Of a stretch of DNA of 64,000 bases, positions 35,497-44,614 are shown in pieces. The translations under genes and the position numbers were made by a program. The stretch spans positions 41,629-105,628 of the forward strand of contig CAVVAX010000027.1 of NCBI GenBank assembly GCA_963746275.1, in the 5' to 3' direction. This DNA is from JAEULH01 sp963746275 (GTDB lineage Bacteria > Pseudomonadota > Alphaproteobacteria > Rhodospirillales > Defluviicoccaceae). The notes under the pieces are model-generated. The model worked only from the letters and a program-made list of their open reading frames with translations, was not told the DNA's origin and made no database searches. The stretch's first letter is position 1. Each line of letters begins with the position of its first letter.

Positions 35497-36865
35497 ATGG
35501 CCGATCATCCTTCGCAGCACGAAGCAACCGTTACCGACAAGCGTCAGCTCGTCGAGTACATGGCGGGCGGCTGCAAGCCGCAGTCTCAGTGGCGGATTGG
35601 CACCGAGCACGAGAAGCTCGCCTATCACCTGGAGGACTATCGCCCGCTCGCCTACGACGAGCCTGGAGGCGTTCGCGCGGTCCTCGACGGGCTCATCGGC
35701 CTCGGTTGGACGCCCGTGAACGAGAACGGCCATGTCATCGCCCTTGTCGACGGCAAGGGCTGCTCCATCACCCTCGAGCCGGGCGGACAACTGGAGCTGT
35801 CGGGCGCGCCGCTCGCGAACATCCACCAGACCTGCGGCGAGATCGACCGGCACCTCAAGCAGGTGAAGGCGGTCGCCGCCGGGCTCAACGTCGGTTTCCT
35901 CGGCATCGGCTACCAGCCGAAGTGGTCGCTCGAAGACATCCCGTGGATGCCGAAGCAGCGCTACGCGATCATGCGCAGGTACATGCCGACCCGAGGGTTC
36001 CCTCGGCCTGGACATGATGCTGGCGACCTGCACGGTGCAGGTGAACCTCGACTTCGACAGCGAGGCCACGATGGTGCAGATGTTCCGCATCGGCCTCGCG
36101 CTGCAGCCTGTCGCCACCGCGCTCTTCGCCAACTCCCCCTTCCGCCACGGCCGCCCCAACGGCTTCCTGAGCTACCGCAGCCACATCTGGACGGACGTTG
36201 ACCCGGACCGCTCCGGCATGCTGCCGTTCGTCTTCGACGCCGGCTTCGGCTTCGAGCGCTACGTCGACTACATGCTCGACGTGCCGATGTACTTCGTCTA
36301 CCGCGACGGGCGTTACATCGACGTCGCCGGCCAATCGTTTCGCGACTTCCTCGCCGGCCGGCTGCCGGGCTTCCCCGGCCATCTGCCGACGCTCCGCGAC
36401 TGGGAAGACCATCTGACCACGGCGTTTCCCGAGGTTCGGCTAAAGCGCTACCTGGAGATGCGCGGCGCTGACGGGGGGCCGTGGAACCGGCTGTGCGCGC
36501 TGCCGGCGCTGTGGGTGGGACTGCTGTACGACGCCGCCGCGCGCGACGCCGCCTGGGACATGGTCAAGAGCTGGAGCGAGGAGGAGCGGGCGGCCATCCG
36601 CGGGGGCGTGCCCCGGCTGGCGCTTAGGACGCCTTTCCGCAATGGTACCGTCCGCGACCTGGCGCTGGAGACCCTGCGCATCGCCCACGAGGGCCTGTCC
36701 AACCGGAAGCGCGAGGATGGTGTCGGCCTCGACGAGACCAAGTTCCTCCATCCGCTGTTCACCATCGCCGAGTCGGACTTCACTCCGGCCGAGGATCTGC
36801 TCGCCGCCTACTCGGGGCGATGGAACGAGAGCGTCGATCCCGTCTTCCGCGAGTTCGCGTACTAG
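35497..36865 (+). CDS. gshA: glutamate-cysteine ligase (frameshifted)
   Basis: Plant/alphaproteobacterial-type glutamate-cysteine ligase, first step of glutathione synthesis. The N-terminal half has WRIGTEHEKLAY and LEPGGQLELSGAPLANIH; the C-terminal half has TCTVQVNLDFDSEATM and PFRNGTVRDLALETL. The two lie in different frames, split at ~35996-36002, where one extra base breaks TRGSLGLDMM. Corrected length is about 455 residues, as expected. It begins 22 bases after rsmE and its stop overlaps the convergent SirB1-type gene by 4 bases. Confidence 0.9.
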
Positions 36866-37755
36866 GGCCGCGCTGTCTTCAGCTGCCGCAGCAGACCCTC
36901 CAGGTCACCGGAAGGACTGCCGGCCGGTTCCTGCCGGGCCAGGTAGCCCTCGATCACCCGGATCGCCGCGCGCACGTCGCCCGTGCGGGCGTGGATGAGG
37001 GCCATCTCCCGGGGGAAGTCCGCGCGCTCCGGAGCGATCATCGCCATCCGCTCGACGACCGCGAGCGCCCGGTCCAGCTTCCCGGAGCGCAGGGTCCGGA
37101 TACGGACGTTGTTCTGCAACCTCAGCAGGATCTCCCGCGAGCCAACGGGCTGATGGTGGGCAGGCAGGATCTCTGCATCCTGGTGAACACGCTCCTTCAG
37201 CCTCTGGCGCAGGTCGCGCGCGCTGAGGATCGAGCCCTCGAACGGATCGATGATCAGACGCTGGCCGCGAGCCTCGATGCGGATGCAGAAGTGGGCAGGG
37301 AAGGCGAGGCCCGACACCCGTCCGCCGAAGGCGCGGAACGCATGCATGTAGAGGATGCCCAGCGCCACGGGCAGGCCCCGGCGCCGGTCGATGACCTCGA
37401 TCAGGTCGGCATTGCGCAAGTCGTCGTAGGTCTCGCCGTCGCCGCGATAGCCGTAAGTCGCGGTCAGCACCTTCAGCACTGCGTCTGCCTGCATCTGCAC
37501 GCTGGCGGCCGCCGATGTCGCGCCGGCCGCCGTCCTCGCCAACTCGTCAAGATGATCGAGGTAGAGGCCTAGATCGCGCTCGGGGTGGTCCAGCGCGGCG
37601 CAAGCCAGCGCCGCATGGGCAAGATCGATCCGCCCCTCGTCTGCCCCACCAACAGCCCGCAGGTAGCGCAAGGGTCCAACGACCGCGAGGTCCGGGCCGC
37701 GGTCGTCTGCCGGGGCGGGGACTGCGCCCTCCTCGGCGGGTGCGGTGCCGTTCAT
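36862..37755 (-). CDS. SirB1-type transglutaminase-like protein with TPR tail
   Basis: A 297-residue protein of the SirB1_N/transglutaminase-like family. The core contains TYDDLRNADLIEVIDRR and RRGLPVALGILYMHAFRA, followed by FPAHFCIRI and LIIDPFEG, which hold the transglutaminase-like Cys/His/Asp positions in degenerate form. The last ~90 residues are helical repeats (RIRTLRSGKLDRALAVVER). Function in the family is poorly defined. ATG 37755 overlaps the stop of the upstream SDR gene (ATGA), so they are coupled. Confidence 0.8.
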   Translation of the reverse strand: MNGTAPAEEGAVPAPADDRGPDLAVVGPLRYLRAVGGADEGRIDLAHAALACAALDHPERDLGLYLDHLDELARTAAGATSAAASVQMQADAVLKVLTATYGYRGDGETYDDLRNADLIEVIDRRRGLPVALGILYMHAFRAFGGRVSGLAFPAHFCIRIEARGQRLIIDPFEGSILSARDLRQRLKERVHQDAEILPAHHQPVGSREILLRLQNNVRIRTLRSGKLDRALAVVERMAMIAPERADFPREMALIHARTGDVRAAIRVIEGYLARQEPAGSPSGDLEGLLRQLKTARP

Positions 37756-38546
37756 CGCCGCGCGCGGCTGGCGACGAAGCGCATGCCGGCACCGAGCGCG
37801 CCGGTGAATGCCCGCCGCGGGGCAAGAAGAGGATTGAGCGCCACCGGGCCAAGAACGCCGGTGACGCAGACCGTCTGCCGCCCCAACGCACGCAGCGCCT
37901 TCGTGGCGACGTCCATCGGCTCCGCCGCACCCGGCATCCGCCGCCCGTAGCCGGCCCGCCCGCCGAAGGCGGTGTTGGTCGCGCCCGGGCATACCACCAG
38001 CACGGATACGGGCTGGCCCCTCAGTTCCTCGGCCAGAGCCTCGCCGTAGTGCAGGTCGAAGGTCTTGCTCGCCGCATAGGTCGCGAAGAACGGCACGGGC
38101 GCGAACGCGGCGGTGCTGGAGACGATGATGACGCCGGCGGCGCGACCCTCGCGGCGCGCGCGCTCGATCATGCCGGGCAGCAGCGCCCGGGTTAGCGCGA
38201 CGACAGCGACCACGTTGACCATCGCAACCGCGGTTTCGGCCTCGACCGCATGGTCCACGATCGCGCCGAGCTCACCGACGCCGGCATTGTTGATCAGCAG
38301 GTCCACGGGAAACGCCTCTGCCCGCTCCGCCAGGGCGCTTACCTCATCCGGCTTGGTGAGGTCGGCGCGGAATACCTCCACCTCTCGGCCAGGGACGCCG
38401 AGCTCGCCCTGCATTTGCGCGAGGCGTTCCTCGTCCCGGCCGCTGAGCAGCAGGCCGGTCGTTGGCGGAAGCGCGCGAGCGAAGGCGGCACCGATGCCAC
38501 TCGTAGCGCCGGTGATCAGGGCGCGGCGGTACTCGCGCTTCATCAT
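37752..38546 (-). CDS. short-chain dehydrogenase/reductase
   Basis: A ~264-residue SDR. The NAD(P)-binding motif is TGATSGIGAAFARAL, the structural motif is NNAGVG, and the catalytic Ser...Tyr-x-x-x-Lys is in SSTAAFAPVPFFATYAASK. RDEER after the second strand suggests NADP preference. MM at 38546/38543 gives two adjacent ATGs with CGAGGG immediately before; a longer frame is unlikely. Substrate unknown. It forms a two-gene unit with the SirB1-type protein. Confidence 0.85.
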   Translation of the reverse strand: MMKREYRRALITGATSGIGAAFARALPPTTGLLLSGRDEERLAQMQGELGVPGREVEVFRADLTKPDEVSALAERAEAFPVDLLINNAGVGELGAIVDHAVEAETAVAMVNVVAVVALTRALLPGMIERARREGRAAGVIIVSSTAAFAPVPFFATYAASKTFDLHYGEALAEELRGQPVSVLVVCPGATNTAFGGRAGYGRRMPGAAEPMDVATKALRALGRQTVCVTGVLGPVALNPLLAPRRAFTGALGAGMRFVASRARR

Positions 38547-38798
38547 CCCTCGACACTCCATGCTCGCTGCCCCCGCTGCGGCGCAGGTCCGGCTCTCGCC
38601 CTGCGCTCTCTGCAACCGAGGTATGCGCTTGCCGCGGCAGTGCAAGGCCAGGAATACCTTTCCCCTCACCCACCGGCCGCTTAACCTAGTCACCTTGCTG
38701 CGTCATGGGCGAGAAGACGTGGAACGATCTCCGCGTTGCGCGCGCGACGTCGCACACGCACAAGCGGGAGCTACGCGCCGCACAACAAGGAGAGGCCG

Positions 38799-38984
38799 AT
38801 GCCGTATGCGATGAATGTCGTCATGAGACTGCAAATCGAGTGGCTGTGCACGTACCTGACGATCAGCAAGCAGATCATCGAGATGGTGGTGGGCCCGGGG
38901 CGGCAGCCGGTCAAGTCGACGCTGCCGATTCCGGTGGCGCCCAAGAAGGTCAGCTGCGTCGGCCCCGCCGACCTCAAGGCCTGA
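38799..38984 (+). CDS. small hypothetical protein
   Basis: A 61-residue protein (MPYAMNVVMRLQ...) with an excellent ribosome site, AAGGAGAGG, a few bases before ATG 38799. It has a mildly hydrophobic helix (EWLCTYLTISKQIIEMVV), then a proline-rich tail with one Cys. No family is recognised. The strong Shine-Dalgarno and isolated position support a real small gene. Confidence 0.55.
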   Translation: MPYAMNVVMRLQIEWLCTYLTISKQIIEMVVGPGRQPVKSTLPIPVAPKKVSCVGPADLKA

Positions 38985-39341
38985 GCAAAGCTGCCGCGCC
39001 AACTCCTCCGCCGTCGCCTCATCGCGCTCGACCGCTTCGCCGGCGGCCACCTGCGGCCGTCGGGAGCGGCGGCGGTCGCTGACCGTCGGCTGTGACGAGC
39101 CCGATGATCTCCGGCACGCTGATCCTCCGCCATGCGCGCGCCGCTTTTGCCGCTTCCGACAACATCCCGACCCCCTGCGGTCGCATGTCTCGATCGTTGC
39201 TCCTGGTCAGCCGCCTGCTGCTGCTGCCGTTGTCGAAGTCAAGGCCGATTGGCTTCCGGCTCCGGGGAAGGCGCCGAGATGGGCCGCTGGGAGTCGCCTT
39301 TCTGGACTCCGCCTATATATTGGAGGAAATAGGAGGGAAAC
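38985..39341. other. intergenic region upstream of the nitronate monooxygenase-like gene
   Basis: No gene or RNA recognised in 357 bases. It includes a small inverted repeat, GGAGTC/GACTCC, around 39287-39308. An AT-rich CCTATATATTGG and two purine-rich ribosome-site-like stretches (GGAGGAAAT, AGGAGGG) at 39312-39337 precede a short ORF. It probably holds the promoter for the next gene. Confidence 0.5.
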
Positions 39342-39437
39342 ATGCGGGCTTCTCGGATAAACGGCGGTGAACGCCTGCCTGCTTGTGGGATCACGATGGA
39401 TGAAAACGTTGCAACCACTGCTCATTTCGGGCCGTGA
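39342..39437 (+). other. possible leader ORF overlapping the next gene's start
   Basis: ATG 39342 follows the strongest ribosome-binding sequence of the region (AGGAGGG, 4 bases spacing) and opens a 31-codon frame ending at TGA 39437. The main gene starts in another frame inside it (GTG 39367 or ATG 39400). It may be a leader peptide with translational coupling, or the sign of an indel. No homology is claimed for the peptide. Confidence 0.42.
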
Positions 39438-40797
39438 GGTGCTCCCGATTGTCGAAGGCGGCAAGGGCGTCTCAGTTTCCACCGGCCTGAGCAGCGGCGC
39501 ATTTGCCGCGGCCGGCTGTGTCGGCACTTTCTCAGGCGTCAACGCCGATTTCTTCGACGAGGAGGGCCGCCCCGTTCCCCAGGTCTATCGCGGCAAGACC
39601 CGGCGCGAACGCTACGAGGAACTCGTGAGCTACGCCATCCGCGGCGGCATTGCGCAGGCGAGGCTGGCGCACGAAACTTCCGGCGGCGCCGGCCGCATCC
39701 ACATGAACGTGCTGTGGGAGGCGGCGGCGACCTCGCGCGTCCTGCACGGCGTGCTGGAAGGCGCAAGGGGCCTGATCCACGGCGTCACCTGCGGCGCCGG
39801 CATGCCCTACCGGGTGGCCGAGATCGCTGCCAAGTTCGGCGTCTTCTACTATCCGATTATCTCCTCCGCGCGCGCCTTCCGGGCGCTGTGGAAGCGGGCC
39901 TACCACCGCTACGCCGACCTCTTAGGCGGTGTGGTCTACGAGGACCCGTGGCTCGCCGGTGGCCATAACGGCCTCAGCAACTCCGAGGATCCGGAACGGC
40001 CAGAGCCGCCCTACGCCCGAGTCGTCGAACTCCGGCGGACGATGCGCGAGTGTGGCCTCGAGCGGACGCCGATCTTCATGGCCGGCGGCGTCTGGTACTT
40101 GCGGGAATGGGAGGACTGGCTCGACAACCCGGATTTGGGCCCGATCGCGTTCCAGTTCGGCACCCGCCCGGTCGTGACCCGGGAGAGTCCGGTTTCGGAG
40201 GAGTGGAAACGCAGGCTGCTCAACCTGAAGCCGGGCGACGTCTATCTCAACCGCTTCAGCCCCACTGGCTTCTACTCGTCGGCGGTGGACAACGCCTTTA
40301 TCCGCGAGCTCGTGGAGCGGAACGAGCGGCAGGTGGCGTACTCCCGCGAGCCCGTCGGCGAGCATACTGAGACGCTGCCCATGGGCGTCCGCGGCCGCCT
40401 CGTCTACCTGACGCCGCCGGATAAGGCGCGGGTGGACGATTGGGTCGCCGCTGGCTTCACCGAGCCGATGAAGACTCCCGACGCCACCTTGATCTTCGTG
40501 ACGCCTGAGAAGTCGACGGACATCCGCGTCGACCAGCAATCGTGCATGGGTTGCCTCAGCGCCTGCCGGTTCAGCAACTGGTCGGAAGGCGAGACCGGGA
40601 CCACCGGCAAGCCCGCCGATCCACGCTCGTTCTGCATCCAGAAGACGCTGCAAAGCATCGCCCACGACGGCAACGTCGACAACAACCTGATGTTTGCCGG
40701 CCACAACGCCTACCGATTCGCCAGCGATCCGTTTTACGCTAATGGCTTCATCCCCTCGGTGCGGCAGCTGGTGGAAAGGATCGTGACGGGAGACTGA
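39400..40797 (+). CDS. nitronate monooxygenase-like NAD(P)H-dependent flavoenzyme
   Basis: A ~465-residue FMN-dependent TIM-barrel protein of the nitronate monooxygenase (2-nitropropane dioxygenase) family. VEGGKGVSVSTGLSSG is the N-terminal strand; IHGVTCGAGMPYRV, PIFMAGGVWY and AFQFGTRPV form the flavin phosphate site. An unusual C-terminal segment has CMGCLSACRFSNW and later SFCIQKTLQ, a possible metal or Fe-S site. The ATG 39400 start matches homologues that begin MKTLQPL; GTG 39367 is in frame. Substrate is unknown. It precedes the iron/oxidative stress genes. Confidence 0.8.
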   Translation: MKTLQPLLISGREVLPIVEGGKGVSVSTGLSSGAFAAAGCVGTFSGVNADFFDEEGRPVPQVYRGKTRRERYEELVSYAIRGGIAQARLAHETSGGAGRIHMNVLWEAAATSRVLHGVLEGARGLIHGVTCGAGMPYRVAEIAAKFGVFYYPIISSARAFRALWKRAYHRYADLLGGVVYEDPWLAGGHNGLSNSEDPERPEPPYARVVELRRTMRECGLERTPIFMAGGVWYLREWEDWLDNPDLGPIAFQFGTRPVVTRESPVSEEWKRRLLNLKPGDVYLNRFSPTGFYSSAVDNAFIRELVERNERQVAYSREPVGEHTETLPMGVRGRLVYLTPPDKARVDDWVAAGFTEPMKTPDATLIFVTPEKSTDIRVDQQSCMGCLSACRFSNWSEGETGTTGKPADPRSFCIQKTLQSIAHDGNVDNNLMFAGHNAYRFASDPFYANGFIPSVRQLVERIVTGD

Positions 40798-40888
40798 CCG
40801 CCACGCGGGCGCCGGCCACACTGCAGACAGTGCGATGCAAGAGCAAAACGCGTTGTAGCACGGGCAGGTAGGTCATATATTCGCGGGC

Positions 40889-41305
40889 ATGGGCAGTGAG
40901 CATCCTTACAGTCAGGTTCTCGATCGGCTTCGCGAGGTCGACCTTCGCCCCACCCGGCAGCGTCTAGCGCTGGCGCGATTGCTGTTCGATAACGGTCACC
41001 GCCACGTGACGGCGGAGCGGCTGCATGAGGAGGCGATCGGCGCCAACATCCGGGTGTCGCTGGCCACCGTCTACAACACGCTGCATCAGTTCACTGACGC
41101 CGGCTTGCTCCGTGAGATCGTCGTCGACTACGGCCGCTCGTACTTCGACACGAACACAAGCGATCATCACCACTTCTTCCATGAGCCTTCGGGGCGACTC
41201 GAGGACATCCCGCCAGGCGATGTTGTCGTTGCCGAGGTGCCGGCGCCGCCGGATGGCACGCGCATCCGCCGTGTCGATGTGATCGTCCGCGTCTCTAGCG
41301 AATGA
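40889..41305 (+). CDS. irr: iron response regulator, Fur family (Irr)
   Basis: A 138-residue Fur-family repressor. The N-terminal winged helix has RPTRQRLALARLLF and SLATVYNTLHQFTDAGLL. The histidine run SDHHHFFHE and the lack of the usual C-terminal Cys-x-x-Cys pair point to Irr, the heme-sensing regulator of alphaproteobacteria, rather than canonical Fur/Zur. Irr acts when iron is low by binding iron control elements (ICE). An ICE-like palindrome lies 32 bases after this gene, ahead of the rubrerythrin gene. Confidence 0.85.
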   Translation: MGSEHPYSQVLDRLREVDLRPTRQRLALARLLFDNGHRHVTAERLHEEAIGANIRVSLATVYNTLHQFTDAGLLREIVVDYGRSYFDTNTSDHHHFFHEPSGRLEDIPPGDVVVAEVPAPPDGTRIRRVDVIVRVSSE

Positions 41306-41336
41306 TTATCAATTAGATCAGCCGCTTGCGACCGAG

Positions 41337-41386
41337 TTTAGACTCCCTCTAAAACAAGTTGACAGTCTCTCGCATGCGCTTATGTT
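41337..41386 (+). promoter_or_regulatory. ICE-like Irr box and sigma70 promoter for the rubrerythrin operon
   Basis: TTTAGACTCCCTCTAAA (41337-41353) is a near-perfect palindrome that fits the alphaproteobacterial Irr box pattern TTTAGAA-N3-TTCTAAA with one mismatch per half. It lies 5 bases before TTGACA (41359-41364), which is 16 bases from TATGTT (41381-41386). The next gene starts at 41456. Binding just upstream of -35 could repress or activate. Confidence 0.65.
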
Positions 41387-41455
41387 GCAAGAGGGACGGG
41401 CGATTGATGCCAATCGCGCGCGACCCCAAGCAAGCAGCGATGACGGGAGAAAAAG

Positions 41456-41875
41456 ATGGCTGAACTGAAAGGCTCAAAGACCGAGAATAACCTCAAAGAG
41501 GCGTTCGCGGGCGAGTCGCAAGCCAACCGCCGCTATCTCTACTTCGCACAGAAGGCAGACGTGGAGGGCTACAACGACGTCGCCGCAGTGTTTCGCTCGA
41601 CCGCCGAGGGTGAGACCGGCCACGCGCACGGTCACCTCGAGTTCCTGGAGAAAGTGGGCGACCCGGCCACGGGCCTGCCGATCGGCGGAACCACGTTCAA
41701 TCTGAGGGCGGCGATCGCCGGCGAGACGCACGAGTACACCGACATGTACCCGGGCATGGCCCGCACGGCCCGCAACGAAGGGTTCGAGGAGATCGCGGAC
41801 TGGTTCGAGACGCTGGCCAAGGCCGAGCGATCCCACGCCGGGCGCTTCCAGAAAGCCCTCGACACGATGGACTGA
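41456..41875 (+). CDS. rubrerythrin family protein without rubredoxin domain
   Basis: A 139-residue ferritin-like di-iron protein. Two Glu-x-x-His-type helices are seen: AFAGESQANRRYLYFA with AEGETGHAHGHLEFL, then AGETHEYTDMYPGMA and AKAERSHAGRFQKAL. The C-terminal rubredoxin domain of classical rubrerythrin is absent, so electrons must come from another protein, perhaps the next gene's Fe-S product. Such proteins reduce hydrogen peroxide. GGGAG before ATG 41456 is a good ribosome site. First gene of a three-gene unit. Confidence 0.9.
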   Translation: MAELKGSKTENNLKEAFAGESQANRRYLYFAQKADVEGYNDVAAVFRSTAEGETGHAHGHLEFLEKVGDPATGLPIGGTTFNLRAAIAGETHEYTDMYPGMARTARNEGFEEIADWFETLAKAERSHAGRFQKALDTMD

Positions 41876-41999
41876 TTTCCGCTTCGGCGCGCTCGCGCCA
41901 CTGAACCGCTGCGAGAAGCCGGCGCGGCTGGCTTCTCGAGCGGCGCGGGTGCACGGCGGCGCCGTCGGGCGGACAATAAGAGAAAAACGGGAGCGAAAC

Positions 42000-43334
42000 A
42001 TGCGGGAAGGCGGGCTCGATGCGCCAACGCGCCATCCGATCGCGTGGCGCGATGAGGACTTCTACGACAGCGGCAAGATCGACGCCGAGTTGCGGCGGGT
42101 TTTCGACATCTGCCATGGCTGCCGGCGCTGCTTCAACCTTTGCGACAGCTTTCCGCGCCTGTTCGACCTGATCGACGAGTCGGAGACCGGCGAACTCGAC
42201 GCCGTCGACAGCAAGGGCTTCAAGCGCGTCGCCGACGCCTGCACGCTGTGCGACATGTGCTTCATGACCAAGTGTCCGTACGTGCCGCCGCACGAGTTCG
42301 ACCTCGATTTCCCGCACCTCATGCTCCGCTACCGCGCCGCCGAGTTCCGGGCGGGCCAGCCCGGCTTCATCAAGCGACAGCTGACCGAAACCGACCGCAA
42401 CGGGAAGATGGCGCGGTTCGCCGCCCCCATGGCCAACTGGGCGAGCAAGTGCGGCAACACACTGACGAGACCCGCGCTGGAAGCCGTCGCGGGTGTGCAC
42501 CGTGACGCGCACCTGCCCAAGTACCACGGCAAGACCTTCGCCGCCCGGGCAAAGTCGGCGCCTCCGGCCGTGAACCGAACGGCGCCGGCCTTCGGCCGCA
42601 AGGCGCTCCTCTACGCGACCTGTTTCATCAACTACAACAACCCGGACGTCGGCGTCGCCGCCCAGGCCGTGCTCGCCCGCAACGGCGTCGAGACCGAGGT
42701 GTTCTATCCCGGCTGCTGTGGCATGCCGCAGCTTGAGTACGGCGATCTCGCCCGCGTCGCCGCCAGCGCCAAGCGCATTGCGGCCGAGGTGCGGCCGTGG
42801 CTGGACAAGGGCTACGACGTCGTCTCGCTGGTGCCGTCGTGCAGCCTGATGATGAAGTTCGAATGGCCGCTGCTCGAGCCTGAGGACGAGAACGTCGAGG
42901 CGCTGAGCGCCGCGGTCTACGACTCGTCCGAGTACGTCGTCGACATCGCCCGCAAGGAGGGGCTGACCGAGGGGCTCAAGCCGCTCGGCGGCGGCGTCAG
43001 CGTCCACATCGCCTGCCATGCCCGGGCGCAGAACATGGGCGCCAAGGCCGCCGAGATGCTCAGGTTGCTCCCCGACACCGAGATCAAGGTCATCGAGCGC
43101 TGCTCCGGCCACGGTGGCTCGTGGGGGGTGATGAAGGAGAACTTCGAGGTGGCGCTGAAGGTCGGCCGGCCCGTCGCCAAGCAGGCGCTGGACAACAAGC
43201 AGGGCTTCGTCGTCTCCGAATGCCCGCTGGCCCGCGATCACATCGTCCAGGGCATGGAGAAGGCGGCGAGCGAGCCGCCGGCGATCGAGCCGGTGGCGCA
43301 CCCGATCCAGATCATCGCTCGCGCCTACGCCTAG
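42000..43334 (+). CDS. Fe-S protein, GlpC/heterodisulfide reductase-like
   Basis: A 444-residue protein. Two [4Fe-4S] ferredoxin-type motifs lie near residues 37-95: CHGCRRCFNLCDSFP and CTLCDMCFMTKCPY. The C-terminal half has two CCG-like domains: YATCFINYNNPD with FYPGCCGMPQ, and HIACHARAQNMG with ERCSGHGGSWG. This is the layout of GlpC and heterodisulfide reductase subunits. In alphaproteobacteria it is found between rubrerythrin and DUF3501 genes, suggesting it passes electrons to the peroxidase. Start ATG 42000 with GGGAG upstream. Confidence 0.88.
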   Translation: MREGGLDAPTRHPIAWRDEDFYDSGKIDAELRRVFDICHGCRRCFNLCDSFPRLFDLIDESETGELDAVDSKGFKRVADACTLCDMCFMTKCPYVPPHEFDLDFPHLMLRYRAAEFRAGQPGFIKRQLTETDRNGKMARFAAPMANWASKCGNTLTRPALEAVAGVHRDAHLPKYHGKTFAARAKSAPPAVNRTAPAFGRKALLYATCFINYNNPDVGVAAQAVLARNGVETEVFYPGCCGMPQLEYGDLARVAASAKRIAAEVRPWLDKGYDVVSLVPSCSLMMKFEWPLLEPEDENVEALSAAVYDSSEYVVDIARKEGLTEGLKPLGGGVSVHIACHARAQNMGAKAAEMLRLLPDTEIKVIERCSGHGGSWGVMKENFEVALKVGRPVAKQALDNKQGFVVSECPLARDHIVQGMEKAASEPPAIEPVAHPIQIIARAYA

Positions 43335-43355
43335 GCGTGGAGCAAGAGGGACGTC

Positions 43356-43946
43356 ATGGCAGCCAGGACCGAGATCACCCGCGCCGACATCATGTCCATG
43401 GAGGACTACGGCAAGGTCCGCGACGACAAGCGCCGGTCGATGTCGGCGATGAAGCGGCCGCGTCGGGTGCCGGTCGGGCCGGACGCGGCCTTCTACTTCG
43501 AGAACTACGACACGATGCTCCACCAGGTGCACGAGATGCTGTACGTGGAGCAGGGCGGCGAGGCCCAGATCGAGGATGAGCTGAGGGCCTACAACCCGCT
43601 TATCCCCCGCGGCGACGCCTTGGTCGCGACCTTCATGATCGAGATCGACAACCCCGGACGGCGGGCGCGGGTGCTCCGCGAGCTTGCCGGGATCGAGGCG
43701 CACATCGCGATCACCGTTGGCGACGCACGGATCGAGGCGGTCTCCGACGACGACGGGGAGCGGACGACCCCCGACGGCAAGACCTCGTCGGTGCACTTCC
43801 TCCGCTTCCCGTTCACGCCGGCGCAGGTCCAGGCGTTCAAGGCGGACGGCGCCCGCGTCGTCCTCGCCGTCGAGCACCCCAACTACAGCCACATGACGGT
43901 CCTGCCGGAAGAGACGCGGAAGGCTCTCGCCACCGACTTCGGCTGA
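43356..43946 (+). CDS. DUF3501 family protein
   Basis: A 196-residue protein of family DUF3501. The conserved early block is EDYGKVRDDKRRSMSAMK and the core is FYFENYDTMLHQVHEML. The C-terminal HFLRFPF and HPNYSHM are typical. It is the third member of the rubrerythrin/Fe-S/DUF3501 unit, 21 bases after the Fe-S gene. Biochemical role unknown; context suggests peroxide stress. No signal peptide or membrane segment. Confidence 0.85.
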   Translation: MAARTEITRADIMSMEDYGKVRDDKRRSMSAMKRPRRVPVGPDAAFYFENYDTMLHQVHEMLYVEQGGEAQIEDELRAYNPLIPRGDALVATFMIEIDNPGRRARVLRELAGIEAHIAITVGDARIEAVSDDDGERTTPDGKTSSVHFLRFPFTPAQVQAFKADGARVVLAVEHPNYSHMTVLPEETRKALATDFG

Positions 43947-44614
43947 GATAGCCTGCCTTCTCGCGCGGGGAAACACCGTTAGCAGGCCTGCGGCTCGCAA
44001 AAACGAAGTTGGCGAGGCTGCCATCGTGGTCAGGAAACGTCGCCTTGTCGATTCGGATGATGGCCTGTCCACGTTCCGTGAACACCGGACTTTTTCAGCA
44101 TCCTGCTAGGGCCGAGGCAGCCTCCGGGACGCTTCAAGTGGATGACCGGAACAAGTCCGGTCATGACAGCTAGTATCTCGCCGCCGGCCCGAGGACAAGA
44201 TTATTTCAAGATATGCTGTTCGTCAGGCCGCACTTGTTGCGGCCCCACCTGATCAACTCTATCGTTGAGCGAACGACGAAATCTCGGTCAAGCGCGTTGC
44301 CCACGTTTGTACGGAAACCTCTCGCTCGTCGGCGGAGAATAACGAAACTCCTGCGGGTGCGCCGAGATGGCCGTCGAAGCGAGCGCTCGGAATGCGCCGA
44401 AGATCGCCTGGGCCGAGGCGACGTATCGGCGTTCGCGTGGCGGTTCTGGTCAGCTCGCGGCGCGAGGACGTTGTCTCAGGTGCTGTGCATCCGACATCAC
44501 CTCGCTCAGCGTCGCTGAGGTCGCAGCTCGATAAGGCGCCCCAGCGACGAGCGGGACGTGTCTCGATCGTCTCCTGTTCTCGCGGCGTGTCGCGGACTTC
44601 GCGGCGCAGCGAGG
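43947..44614. other. intergenic region, no gene recognised
   Basis: A 668-base gap. A small inverted repeat (TGACCGGA/TCCGGTCA around 44140-44164) lies after the DUF3501 gene and could help transcription stop, though no T tract follows. Short open frames on both strands are Arg-rich with no recognised motif. I see no tRNA or insertion sequence. Confidence 0.5.

Noticed and set aside
41303..41318. Fur-box-like ATGATTATCAATT at the irr stop
   Set aside because: Only a partial match to a Fur box, and it lies at the 3' end of irr with no nearby promoter elements other than those at 41359-41386.
41697..44072. 791-residue minus-strand open frame
   Set aside because: Antisense to the rubrerythrin, Fe-S and DUF3501 genes, all of which have clear motifs.
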